Source: an uncultured Alphaproteobacteria bacterium (GTDB lineage Bacteria; Pseudomonadota; Alphaproteobacteria; CAAGCB01; CAG-977). Taken from it: DNA of 54,896 nucleotides. Under the pieces are notes generated by a model, which ran no database searches, had not been told where the DNA came from, and saw only the letters and a list, made by a program, of their open reading frames with translations. The first letter of the stretch is position 1, and each line of letters opens with the position of its first letter. This document shows positions 33,948 through 42,162 of this stretch, one piece after another. Both the position numbers and the translations under genes were made by a program. The stretch is from the NCBI GenBank assembly GCA_944393745.1, contig CALYBD010000012.1:1-54896 (forward strand), written 5' to 3'.

Positions 33948-34912
33948 TATCCGCTCCTTTGCCGAAAAAACAGACGTTCCGCCGCCCTTTTAAAAACAAC
34001 CCCCGAAATAATCAAAGCAAAAAGCAGCAGCGGCCAAAAATACAGTTCTTTTTGTTTAATCAGGTAAACAGAGGCCTGGGACAAAGGTTCATTTTGCGAA
34101 ATTTCCAAATAAGCCTGATCCAAGGCCAAAGGATCATTGACCATAAAAAATTTCCCGTTTGTCCGTTCGGCCGCCTGATTTAAAAAATCAACATCAACAC
34201 CCGTTCCCCGTTTGTTTGCAGAACCGACCCCGATCGTATAAATCCTGACACTTTGTTGTTCTGCCGCCCGCAAAGCGTCCTGCGGCGCAAGATTACCGGC
34301 ATTATTAACGCCGTCCGTCAGCAAAACGATCACTTTATGTTGTGCCTTACTGTCTTCCAGATACTTCAAAGACAATCCCAAAGCATCTCCGATGGCCGTC
34401 AAAGATCCCAACAGACCGGGCTGCACACCGGACAACATCTTGTTCAACGCATGGGAATCAACCGTCAACGGCATATACAGATTGGTTTGTTCCGAAAACA
34501 AAACGATTCCGATACGATCATTCTGGCGCCTGGCAATAAAGGCCGCCGCCGCCTCTTTGACGGCATCAAGACGGCTTTTCCCGTTCTGTCCCATATCCTG
34601 TTGAATCATTGAACGCGATATATCTACGGCCAACATGATATCCCGCACGGGAACGGTATAATTCTGCAGATTTTCAGGCACCTGCGGCCTGGCTGCGGCA
34701 ATCAGCAGCAACAGCCATAATCCCCACAACAACGTTGTTTGTCGTCCGGCCGGCGCAAAAAAACCTTTTTTTCTGGAAAGCGTTTTAATTTCTGCAAAAA
34801 AAGGAACTTTGATTGCCGCCGAATTTTCCCGTCCGAGCTGCCCCGGCAAATGCTGTAAAATAAACGGCACGGGCAACAGAAAAAAAACAAAAGGCCAGGC
34901 AAAATGAATCAT
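33947..34912 (-). CDS. batA: BatA-like VWA domain protein
   Basis: The 321-residue membrane protein has N-terminal hydrophobic helices, a VWA domain with MIDAS DISRS (AVDISRSMIQQD) and TDGVNN, and a C-terminal transmembrane helix (LLLFALIISGVVF). In Bat systems such proteins are metal-dependent adhesion modules that partner MoxR ATPases. The start at 34912 overlaps the stop of the DUF4381 gene (ATGA). No key residue is missing. Confidence 0.9.
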   Translation of the reverse strand: MIHFAWPFVFFLLPVPFILQHLPGQLGRENSAAIKVPFFAEIKTLSRKKGFFAPAGRQTTLLWGLWLLLLIAAARPQVPENLQNYTVPVRDIMLAVDISRSMIQQDMGQNGKSRLDAVKEAAAAFIARRQNDRIGIVLFSEQTNLYMPLTVDSHALNKMLSGVQPGLLGSLTAIGDALGLSLKYLEDSKAQHKVIVLLTDGVNNAGNLAPQDALRAAEQQSVRIYTIGVGSANKRGTGVDVDFLNQAAERTNGKFFMVNDPLALDQAYLEISQNEPLSQASVYLIKQKELYFWPLLLFALIISGVVFKRAAERLFFRQRSG

Positions 34913-35391
34913 GTGTTTTCGGCAATCCATTCTTTGGCCGCCGTAATCAAAGCCGTTATATTTTTATGTTTGAACTGATCCGGCGGAATAAACATAACGG
35001 TTTCGATAATATCCCCGGCTTCCCCTTTAAAAACCGGTTTTTTAGTCGTTTTTTCAAGGAATTGACGCCATGATCGGCCTGTCAGAGTCGAAACTTCCCC
35101 GCGCGGATACTTCATCAATGCGATCCGACGCATTAACAAAGACAATTCCACAGCAATCTGATAGGTGTTCCCGGAAAATCGTTTTGTTATACTTTCTACT
35201 TCACGGTTTGCGTATTTTTTTGCCGTTAACTGATGTTTTTTTCGCCACCCCCAAACCCCTGACGCAATGACGATAATCACAGTTAACAAAAAAATCCAAA
35301 AAATATTCGGCAACGGCCACAACGACGGCACGGCCGGCAAATGAATATCCCTTAACCCGGACAGATCTATTCCCTGCGGCGGCAGCTGCAT
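34909..35391 (-). CDS. DUF4381 family membrane protein
   Basis: The 160-residue protein has a short N-terminal region, one transmembrane helix (IFWIFLLTVIIVIASGVWGW) and a cytoplasmic helical domain with GEVSTLTGRSWRQFLEK. This is the pattern of the small DUF4381 protein found between DUF58 and VWA genes in MoxR operons. It is coupled on both sides (TAATG upstream, ATGA downstream). Its biochemical role is not established. Confidence 0.82.
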   Translation of the reverse strand: MQLPPQGIDLSGLRDIHLPAVPSLWPLPNIFWIFLLTVIIVIASGVWGWRKKHQLTAKKYANREVESITKRFSGNTYQIAVELSLLMRRIALMKYPRGEVSTLTGRSWRQFLEKTTKKPVFKGEAGDIIETVMFIPPDQFKHKNITALITAAKEWIAENT

Positions 35392-36368
35392 TATCGTTCT
35401 CCTGCTGTTAAGACACCGCGGCGCACCGTTTGAACCATATCTTTGTCCGTGCGCAGACTGATATAAATAATATGGCGGCTTTTACAAAAACTTTCCAGAT
35501 CACGGCGCGGTTCAACAAATAATTTTTCATATTCTTTCCGCCATTTCTGATCGTCCGTATAAATCGTCACGCTGCGGCTGCCGTCACTGATCCGGTACGT
35601 TCCCGGCGGCGGCGGCGTTTCTTCCAGCACGTCAAAAATCTGCAGACAAACAACATCGCAATGGCGCGCTATATAAGTCAGATGTTTTTTACATTCTTCG
35701 TCAAAACCGTAAAAGTCGCTGATAATATAAACGCGTCCTCCGTTTTTACTGACGCGGCGTAATTCGGCCAAAGCATCGCTCAGCAGCATTCCTTTGGCTT
35801 TTCCTTCATCATCAGCCGCGGCAACGACAGCATTAAAGACTTCCATCAGCCGGCGCATCTGACGATGCGGCGCAATTTTAAAGTAATGGGCAGAAGACAT
35901 AATAATCGCCCCGATTTTGTCGCCGTGTTCCCGTGAAGCCCAGGCCAAAGCCGCCAAAATACGCGCGGCAATCACCGATTTAAAAGCTTTTCTGGTTCCG
36001 AAATGCATACGGGGACGAAAATCCCCCAAAAACAAAACCGGACGATCACGTTCTTCGCGATACAATTTTGTATGCGTTTTTCCCGTTCTGGCTGTTACCC
36101 GCCAGTCGATCAGACGAATATCATCGCCTTGATGATAGGCGCGCACTTCGTCAAATTCCATGCCTCTGCCCCGAAACGGCGAACGATGCAGGCCAAGTCC
36201 TTCGGCTTTGGAAAAACCGAGTGTGTCAAAGGACAATAACGGAACGAAACGCTTTTGCGCCAACAGCTCGGACAAAGAGACATGAATCCCGTCTCCGTCC
36301 TCATTAAAAGGCGAAACAGCCGACAGAGACGATCCCGAACGCAAAAGAGTTTTTAATTTGTCAAACAT
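35391..36368 (-). CDS. DUF58 domain protein
   Basis: The 325-residue cytoplasmic protein carries the DUF58 core: GRGMEFDEVRAYHQGDDIRLIDWRVTARTG. A VWA-like fold follows with KNGGRVYIISDFYGF. DUF58 proteins accompany MoxR ATPases and are thought to be their clients or adaptors. It overlaps moxR by one base (TAATG). No transmembrane segment is seen, unlike some longer DUF58 proteins. Confidence 0.9.
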   Translation of the reverse strand: MFDKLKTLLRSGSSLSAVSPFNEDGDGIHVSLSELLAQKRFVPLLSFDTLGFSKAEGLGLHRSPFRGRGMEFDEVRAYHQGDDIRLIDWRVTARTGKTHTKLYREERDRPVLFLGDFRPRMHFGTRKAFKSVIAARILAALAWASREHGDKIGAIIMSSAHYFKIAPHRQMRRLMEVFNAVVAAADDEGKAKGMLLSDALAELRRVSKNGGRVYIISDFYGFDEECKKHLTYIARHCDVVCLQIFDVLEETPPPPGTYRISDGSRSVTIYTDDQKWRKEYEKLFVEPRRDLESFCKSRHIIYISLRTDKDMVQTVRRGVLTAGER

Positions 36369-37363
36369 TACGGCAACGGTACCCGTGATAACAACAAATC
36401 GATAAAGCTGTCCGGCGTAATGCCTTCGGCTTCGGCTTCAAACGTCAGAATAATACGGTGACGCAAAACATCATGTACAACGGCATGAATGTCTTCGGGC
36501 AAGACGTAATCTCTGCCCGACAGCCACGTTCTGGCACGTGCACAGCGATCCAAAGCGATTGTGCCGCGCGGGCTGGCTCCGAAAGCGACCCAGCGGGCAA
36601 ATTTTTCATCATAAGATTCGGGACGGCGCGTTGCCATAACCAACTGAACGATATATTCCTCCAACGCCGAAGATAAATGAACATTTAACGCTTCCTGCCT
36701 GGCGGTAAAAACACGATCCTGCGGCATGACTTCAATCTGTCCGTTTTGTCCGTCCGCCAAAGCTTCGTCACGCACCAGCTGCAGGATCCGACGTTCGGCA
36801 GCCGCATCGGGTTGACCGATTTTAACGTACATCAGAAAACGATCCAGTTGCGCTTCTGGCAGCGGATAGGTGCCTTCCTGCTCAATCGGGTTCTGCGTTG
36901 CCATCACCATAAACAACTTTGGCAGCCGATATGTTTTTCCCCCGACCGTCACCTGACGTTCGGCCATGCCTTCCAGCAAAGCGGATTGTACCTTTGCCGG
37001 CGCACGGTTGATTTCATCGGCCAGAATCAAATTATGAAAGATCGGGCCGGGTTGAAATTTAAAATCCCCTGTTTCAGGGCGGTAAATATCACTGCCCGTA
37101 ATATCGGAAGGCAGCAGGTCCGGCGTAAACTGAATACGCTGATCATCGCCTTCAATGGCTTCGGAAAGTTTTTTTATTGCTTTTGTTTTTGCCAGACCGG
37201 GCGCCCCTTCAACCAAAAGATGACCGTCTGCCAACAAAGAAATCAACAACTTATCGACCAAATCGGTCTGGCCGACAATACAGCTGTTCATGTACTCTCT
37301 CAGACGCATAAAGCTGAGACGGGCATTTGTCATTTCCGTTTTCGATTCGTTTTCGGTCAGCAT
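36368..37363 (-). CDS. MoxR family AAA+ ATPase
   Basis: The 331-residue protein has Walker A GAPGLAKTKAI, Walker B LILADEINRAPAKVQSALLEGM, sensor 1 (MATQNPIEQEGTYPLPEAQLDRF) and a helical lid domain with SPRGTIALDRCARARTWLSGRDYV. MoxR ATPases act as chaperones that insert cofactors or activate VWA proteins. It heads the Bat operon, with AAAGGAG before its ATG. The operon order matches Bat operons of many Proteobacteria and Bacteroidetes. Confidence 0.94.
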   Translation of the reverse strand: MLTENESKTEMTNARLSFMRLREYMNSCIVGQTDLVDKLLISLLADGHLLVEGAPGLAKTKAIKKLSEAIEGDDQRIQFTPDLLPSDITGSDIYRPETGDFKFQPGPIFHNLILADEINRAPAKVQSALLEGMAERQVTVGGKTYRLPKLFMVMATQNPIEQEGTYPLPEAQLDRFLMYVKIGQPDAAAERRILQLVRDEALADGQNGQIEVMPQDRVFTARQEALNVHLSSALEEYIVQLVMATRRPESYDEKFARWVAFGASPRGTIALDRCARARTWLSGRDYVLPEDIHAVVHDVLRHRIILTFEAEAEGITPDSFIDLLLSRVPLP

Positions 37364-37406
37364 AAAAAAAACTCCTTTTTTATCCTTATAGCTGTTACAC
37401 TGAAGC

Positions 37407-37412
37407 TATAAT
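37407..37412 (+). promoter_or_regulatory. -10 element upstream of the propeller gene
   Basis: A perfect TATAAT lies 33 bp before the chosen ATG at 37445. Its position just before the alternative ATG at 37415 argues that translation begins at 37445. No good -35 is visible. Confidence 0.45.
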
Positions 37413-37444
37413 ATATGATTTCATTTCACGGGACACTACAATTT

Positions 37445-38200
37445 ATGGCCATACTGCCGTTTTATCAAATTTTAATCGGTACATTAAACGCCGATCTTGC
37501 GAATTATTCCGTTTTTATGAAAGACGGACGATCCGTTGCGTTAAACATTAATATGCGGTTCCTGTCATACAATCCGGCCGGTAAAAAGCTTTGCGGCATT
37601 TTTGAAAAAGACGGAAAAGATCTGATCGGCCTGGCCGGTTTAAACCTTTCGAATTTAGACATTACGCCGCTGTTTACCTTATCGGACAAACGCATTTTAT
37701 ATCCGGCGTTGTCTTCGGACAATCAAAAAATTGCCTTTATCTGCGAAAACAAAAACACGGGCGATGTCGAACTGCGCGTCATTATGCGCGAAGAATTCGG
37801 CTGGTTTCCGATGCCTTTTGTCAGGCTGCCGGCCTTACCGAAGCCGATTTGTTTTTGTTCGCCCGATACGCTGATGTATACGGATCAAAACGGCGCATTA
37901 ACGGCCGCATTGGTATCAAGGCGCCCGAAAACAGCCCTTATGCAAAAAACAGGAATCATGCCCGTTTATCATGCCGAAGCACATTTAAGCGCTTTTTTCG
38001 ACGGTTCCGATATTGTTGTATCGGGCAATCTTTCAGATAAAATCCGAACAAACGGTATTACTGCTTTATCTTTTTCCAATGACGGGAAAAGATTATTGTA
38101 TGCTGCCGGAACCGTTCTGTACGGCTATGATTTGCAAAAAAAAGAACAAGCTCTTTTGTTAGAAACAAAACAGCCGATTGTTTTTATTGCGGAACTGTAA
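37445..38200 (+). CDS. Small beta-propeller-like protein, unknown
   Basis: The 251-residue protein has repeated blades such as RILYPALSSDNQKIAFICENKNTG and GITALSFSNDGKRLLYAAG, resembling WD40-like/TolB propeller repeats (PD40). There is no convincing signal peptide, so it is probably cytoplasmic. No catalytic motif is visible. I placed the start at ATG 37445 because the -10 element overlaps the longer frame. It is divergent from the moxR operon and ends convergently four bases before the membrane-protein gene. Confidence 0.65.
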   Translation: MAILPFYQILIGTLNADLANYSVFMKDGRSVALNINMRFLSYNPAGKKLCGIFEKDGKDLIGLAGLNLSNLDITPLFTLSDKRILYPALSSDNQKIAFICENKNTGDVELRVIMREEFGWFPMPFVRLPALPKPICFCSPDTLMYTDQNGALTAALVSRRPKTALMQKTGIMPVYHAEAHLSAFFDGSDIVVSGNLSDKIRTNGITALSFSNDGKRLLYAAGTVLYGYDLQKKEQALLLETKQPIVFIAEL

Positions 38201-38203
38201 CGT

Positions 38204-39349
38204 TTAATAACGCCGCCGATACGCCGTTAAAAGAAGCCATACCGATAAAACCACCTGAAACGGAGTCCCCATATACCGCAAAAAGAAGCTTTCAAGATAA
38301 ATTGAAGAAAAAGCCGCGACAAAAAAGAAAATATCCCCTTTCAAACAGCCTCTTTGTTCCGAATCTTTAAGCAAAAAAGCCACCCCGGCATAAAGCAATC
38401 CGAAATCAGACACATAAAAAAACGGCGATATCAAACACGCTGCCGCACACAAATAAGCATTTTGGACAAACGGCCGGCAGGAAGGCGTTCGCATCAGCCG
38501 AACGGCTCCGAACAACACGGCGGCAACGGCTGCTCCCTGAAAAACGGCAGCCGGTATAAAAGAAACACCGCTGCACAGCAACAAAGCAATCCAAGAAGAA
38601 AACAGGCACGGTTTACTTTCCAACGCCTTTAACGCGGCAAACAAAGCCGATGAAAAAGCCTCCGGTCCGTAGCGTGTCAGACTGAAAAAAACAATGGCTG
38701 CAGCTATTATACAGCAATACACGGCCGCCTTTGTTTGTCTGCGAAACATCAAAGCTGCGGCAACCAAAACGAACGTGACGGGCTCGATTATACACAATCC
38801 CCCAAAAAAACCGGCCCACTTAGGGTGGCGTTCGGCCAGACAGAGTGTCAAAATAACGCCGGCGGCAGCATATATTCCCCATCCGCCCGTCAGAAAACCA
38901 AGAAAGCCGGCCGGCAAAGCAAACATCAGCAATAACGTCTGAGACAACGGAAACAAACTGTACAAAGCAATGCCAAACAACAGTATTCCCCAGAAAATCC
39001 ATGTTTCAAAAAAACCGTAATAATCCACGGATAACCAGGGAACAAACACAAACGATTTCATCGGCGACGCAAAAGAAACAAAAGAATTGTCCACACGGGC
39101 AGACTTATATAAAAAATTTGATATCCGACCGCTTTGATAGGCTTCTGCCGGCGGTGTTTTGTTTTCCAACAGACGAAACAAAGCGTAGTCTCCTGCCAGA
39201 TTTTCACCGATAACACGCAAATATCCCGATTCCTCGCGCGGCATACCCTCTTCATCATAAAAAGCCGCACGCAGCAAAAACGTATAAGCCGTCATCACGG
39301 CAAACAGAAGCAGAAACACATATTGAAAAACTTTTTTTTCCGTCTCCAT
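38204..39349 (-). CDS. Polytopic membrane protein, possibly GT87/DUF2029-type glycosyltransferase
   Basis: The 381-residue protein has about ten hydrophobic segments. After the first helix a periplasmic loop contains EESGYLRVIGENLAGDYALFR, and later segments include GGWGIYAAAGVILTLCLAERHPKWAGFFGGL. This pattern (D-x-x in the first loop, then a KWAGFFGG-type motif) resembles DUF2029/GT87 polyprenol-phosphate-mannose-dependent transferases. No conserved catalytic residues can be assigned with certainty. It stands alone, between two plus-strand genes. Confidence 0.6.
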   Translation of the reverse strand: METEKKVFQYVFLLLFAVMTAYTFLLRAAFYDEEGMPREESGYLRVIGENLAGDYALFRLLENKTPPAEAYQSGRISNFLYKSARVDNSFVSFASPMKSFVFVPWLSVDYYGFFETWIFWGILLFGIALYSLFPLSQTLLLMFALPAGFLGFLTGGWGIYAAAGVILTLCLAERHPKWAGFFGGLCIIEPVTFVLVAAALMFRRQTKAAVYCCIIAAAIVFFSLTRYGPEAFSSALFAALKALESKPCLFSSWIALLLCSGVSFIPAAVFQGAAVAAVLFGAVRLMRTPSCRPFVQNAYLCAAACLISPFFYVSDFGLLYAGVAFLLKDSEQRGCLKGDIFFFVAAFSSIYLESFFLRYMGTPFQVVLSVWLLLTAYRRRY

Positions 39350-39447
39350 ATTTTTACCCGACCATATAAAAAAGTAACAATGATTTTCGTTTTTTTATGA
39401 TATGATTATCTTTAAATTTTTTATTTCTTTCAAGGAGCTTTTTGAAA

Positions 39448-40833
39448 ATGGGAATCTGTTTAAAAGGCGGCGTTGTTGTCAACGCGGATCGGTCGTTTCG
39501 GGCAGACGTTTATTGTGAAAACGGCATTATTTCGGCTGTCGGAACGGATCCGGATCTGCCGGCCGGAACGCAAATCATTGACGTATCCGGCGCTTTGATC
39601 ATGCCCGGCGGGCTTGATCCGCACACACATATGCAATTGCCGTCCATGGGCACCGTATCCAGCGATGATTTCTTTACCGGAACAGCCGCGGCGGCTGCCG
39701 GCGGGACGACAATGATTATTGATTATGTCGTTCCGGATAAAAATGATCCGTCCATGTTCCCGGCCTACCAGACTTGGCGCGAACGAGCCCGAAAGTCTGC
39801 CGTGGATTATTCTTTTCACATGAATATTACGGCGTGGTCAGAAAAAATTGCCGCCGAAATGGAACAATTGACGACACAGGAAGGCATTAATACGTATAAA
39901 TTTTTTCTGTCCGCAAAAGGATCTTTAATGCTGCCGGACGAAAAACTGATTTTAGGATTTGAACATTGCCGCAAAATCGGCGCCATGCCGGAAGTCCATG
40001 CGGAAAACGGCGATATGATCGAATTTATGCAACATAAATTGCTGAACGAAGGAATACATACGCCGGCCGGCCACCCGATGTCCCGCCCGCCGAAAGTCGA
40101 AGGCGAAGCAACGGCGCGTGCAATCATGCTGGCGTCAATGGTGGATTGCCCGATTTACGTCGTTCATATGTCGTGCAAAGACTCCGTTGCCGCCGTGCGT
40201 CGTGCTCAGTGCGCAGGAATTAAAGTTTACGGAGAAACCTGTCCGGGATATTTAACCGTTGACGAATCCGTTTATTTTGATCCTGACTTTACGTTTGCCG
40301 CCGCCCATGTCATGAGCCCGCCTTACCGGCCGAAAGAAAACCAGGATCCGCTGTGGAATGCGCTGCATGCCAAAACGATTTCTGTCGTGGCAACGGATCA
40401 CTGCCCGTTTAAAAACGAACAAAAAGCCGTCGGAAAAGATGACTTTACCAAAATTCCGAACGGCTGCGGCACAGTGGAAAACCGACTGGATATTTTATGG
40501 CACTTTGGCGTTAACACGGGCCGTTTATCGCCAAACGAGTTTGTTGCGCTGACGTCGGCCAATGCGGCGCAAATTTTTAACATCTATCCGAAAAAAGGTC
40601 GCATTGAAGCCGGTGCGGACGCGGATATCGTCGTATGGGATCCGGCCAAAGAAAAAACGATTTCAGCCAAAACGCATCACATGAATGTCGATTTCAGTGT
40701 TTTTGAAGGCGTAACGGTCAAAGGTTGTGCCGTTTATACGTTTTCGCACGGTCAAATCATTTATGACAATGGTTCGTTACTGGCTGAACCGGGATTCGGG
40801 CAATACGTCAAACGGCCAAAATATCAATATTAA
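39448..40833 (+). CDS. hydA: Dihydropyrimidinase
   Basis: This hydrolase opens dihydrouracil or hydantoin rings in reductive pyrimidine breakdown. The 461-residue amidohydrolase has the metal site DPHTH, the carboxylated-lysine segment NTYKFFLSAKG, HAENGD, HMS, and ATDHCPF with the catalytic aspartate. The NGCGTVENRLDIL motif is typical of D-hydantoinase/dihydropyrimidinase rather than dihydroorotase. AAGGAG is well placed for ATG 39448. No dihydropyrimidine dehydrogenase or beta-ureidopropionase is in the window, so hydantoin or related use is also possible. It is followed by a terminator. Confidence 0.9.
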   Translation: MGICLKGGVVVNADRSFRADVYCENGIISAVGTDPDLPAGTQIIDVSGALIMPGGLDPHTHMQLPSMGTVSSDDFFTGTAAAAAGGTTMIIDYVVPDKNDPSMFPAYQTWRERARKSAVDYSFHMNITAWSEKIAAEMEQLTTQEGINTYKFFLSAKGSLMLPDEKLILGFEHCRKIGAMPEVHAENGDMIEFMQHKLLNEGIHTPAGHPMSRPPKVEGEATARAIMLASMVDCPIYVVHMSCKDSVAAVRRAQCAGIKVYGETCPGYLTVDESVYFDPDFTFAAAHVMSPPYRPKENQDPLWNALHAKTISVVATDHCPFKNEQKAVGKDDFTKIPNGCGTVENRLDILWHFGVNTGRLSPNEFVALTSANAAQIFNIYPKKGRIEAGADADIVVWDPAKEKTISAKTHHMNVDFSVFEGVTVKGCAVYTFSHGQIIYDNGSLLAEPGFGQYVKRPKYQY

Positions 40834-40839
40834 AACAAA

Positions 40840-40868
40840 GGCCCTCGTTTCTGCGGGGGCTTTTCTTT
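40840..40868 (+). terminator. Terminator of hydA
   Basis: GCCCTCG pairs with the CGGGGGC arm (with a G-U pair) around TTTCTG, followed by TTTTCTTTTTT. Confidence 0.8.
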
Positions 40869-41072
40869 TTTAATCATTGTTATTATGGATAACCCCTTTT
40901 TATAAACGGTTCGATTTTCGTTATAAAAAAACGGCCGTGCATTTTTAACGTTCACCCGCTTTCTTTCGAAAAACAAAAAAACAGGCTTGCCGCCGTTATG
41001 CGCAACAGAATCGTCGTCTTTACGAACGCTAAACAATAAAAAAACAGAAAACTTGTTAAGAAATAAAATTAA

Positions 41073-41102
41073 CTGGCATTAAACCGTCATTTTTGATAGG
41101 TT
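41073..41102 (+). promoter_or_regulatory. Promoter of the structured RNA, copy A
   Basis: CTGGCA and TAGGTT are 18 bp apart. The second RNA copy has CTGGCA and TATAAT with the same 18-bp spacing and the same 12-base distance from the -10 to the conserved GTTTAA block. Confidence 0.6.
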
Positions 41103-41109
41103 ATTAATC

Positions 41110-41285
41110 AAGCTGTTTAAGTCAACGGCTTAGGGCGTCAGAAACCCTGGTACATATAGCCGCATTGTGTATGGCGGGTAATAAGTTATACGCCGAATCT
41201 GTCCTAAGCGGGCGGATTTCGGTGAATAAGGCATACGCTCAATAAGCCGAGCCGTCTTTATATGTACACGGTTTCTGAAAATCCG
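41110..41285 (+). ncRNA. Structured RNA, copy A (unassigned family)
   Basis: This gene-free segment is full of pairing. TCAGAAACC (41138-41146) plus GTACATATA (41150-41158) can pair with TATATGTAC (41259-41267) plus GGTTTCTGA (41270-41278), an 18-bp helix with one small internal loop. Inside it CCGC (41160-41163) pairs with GCGG (41174-41177). CGGCT (41125-41129) could instead pair with AGCCG (41158-41162). GGGCGGATTT (41210-41219) is perfectly complementary to AAATCCGCCC (41279-41288), which overlaps the terminator stem. A second copy begins at 54811. It does not match tmRNA, 6S, RNase P or SRP RNA features I know. It may be a leader controlling the cysteine-rich genes or an independent small RNA. 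Confidence 0.7.
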
Positions 41286-41316
41286 CCCACCTTTCATTTT
41301 GAACGGTGGGTTTTGT
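41286..41316 (+). terminator. Terminator between the structured RNA and the cysteine-rich gene
   Basis: CCCACC (41286-41291) pairs with GGTGGG (41305-41310), followed by TTTTGTTTGTTTTT. It ends about 30 bases before the ATG at 41348, so it could act as an attenuator. Confidence 0.8.
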
Positions 41317-41347
41317 TTGTTTTTGACAATTTAAAGGATCTTCAGAA

Positions 41348-42151
41348 ATGCTAAAATTATTTCTTTTACTTTTTGGGTTGGGTCTCCCCCTGCCCGTTGT
41401 TGCGCAATCTAATGCGGGGGGATCTTGCTATGTTACCTGCATGTCTTGTTCGGGACCGAACCCTGATCAATGCACAAGCTGTGCAACCGGATATATTATG
41501 ACCTCTGTGACAGGCTATGGTCCGGGCGAATCCAATTGTAAATCCTGCATGGAAATACACAGACTAACAGGCGGGGAATGTACTTCCTGTTCTGTTTCTT
41601 CCTGTTCGTCAGTCAAATGTTATAGCGGATATTATAAAATCGGAAACACAAATTGTGCCAGCTGTTCGTCAAAACACAGCATTAAAAACGGGACGTGTAT
41701 TTCCTGTACGGCCTCATCATGTTCATCGGTCAGCTGCAACGAGGGATACTATCCGAGCGGAAGCACCAGCTGTTCAAAATGTTCGTCAAAACACAGCATT
41801 AAAAACGGAACGTGTATTTCTTGTACGGCCTCATCATGTTCATCGGTCAGCTGCAACGAGGGATCCTATAACAACGGAACAAGCTGTCCGCTATGTGATT
41901 CTACCTGCAAAACATGTTCCGGCGGTGGCGCTTCCGCTTGCTTGACATGTCCGAAAGGCAGATATCTGTCCGGCGGAAAATGTCAAGCCTGCCCGTCAAA
42001 CGCTACGTGTTCCGGCGGCACTTCCGCCTCATTTTCCTGTAATTCCGGATATCATAAGGAAAACGACGGTTGCGTCCGGGACAAAACCGTTTCTTCCTGT
42101 CCCGCGCGTATGACCGAATCTGCCGACGGCAGATGTTGCATTAATAAATAA
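41348..42151 (+). CDS. Secreted cysteine-rich repeat protein
   Basis: The 267-residue precursor has a signal peptide (MLKLFLLLFGLGLPLPVVAQ). The mature protein contains 37 cysteines in C-x2-C and C-x4-C spacings, such as CxxC-SGPNPDQ-CTSC, resembling the furin-like/growth-factor-receptor cysteine-rich repeats of eukaryotes and some host-associated bacteria. The repeats include two nearly identical 39-residue units (KHSIKNGTCISCTASSC...). It should be extensively disulphide-bonded after export. AAGGATC precedes the ATG. The ribosome-binding region lies directly after the terminator of the structured RNA. Function is unknown; surface adhesion or a disulphide scaffold is possible. Confidence 0.82.
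   Translation: MLKLFLLLFGLGLPLPVVAQSNAGGSCYVTCMSCSGPNPDQCTSCATGYIMTSVTGYGPGESNCKSCMEIHRLTGGECTSCSVSSCSSVKCYSGYYKIGNTNCASCSSKHSIKNGTCISCTASSCSSVSCNEGYYPSGSTSCSKCSSKHSIKNGTCISCTASSCSSVSCNEGSYNNGTSCPLCDSTCKTCSGGGASACLTCPKGRYLSGGKCQACPSNATCSGGTSASFSCNSGYHKENDGCVRDKTVSSCPARMTESADGRCCINK
41665..41863 (+). repeat. 117-bp internal tandem duplication in the cysteine-rich gene
   Basis: The segment beginning TTCGTCAAAACACAGC at 41665 recurs at 41782 with only a few changes over about 80 bp. It encodes the repeated 39-residue unit and looks recent. Confidence 0.85.
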
Positions 42152-42162
42152 GGAGAAGAAAA

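Noticed and set aside
41110-41323. 6S RNA, tmRNA or RNase P RNA as identity of the structured RNA
   Set aside because: Signature segments of these RNAs (tmRNA tag and T-arm, RNase P conserved regions, 6S bubble sequences) are not present, and two copies are unusual for them.
41665-41863. Repeated units in the cysteine-rich gene as a CRISPR-like array
   Set aside because: The repeats are in frame within a coding region, with a 117-bp period and no spacers.
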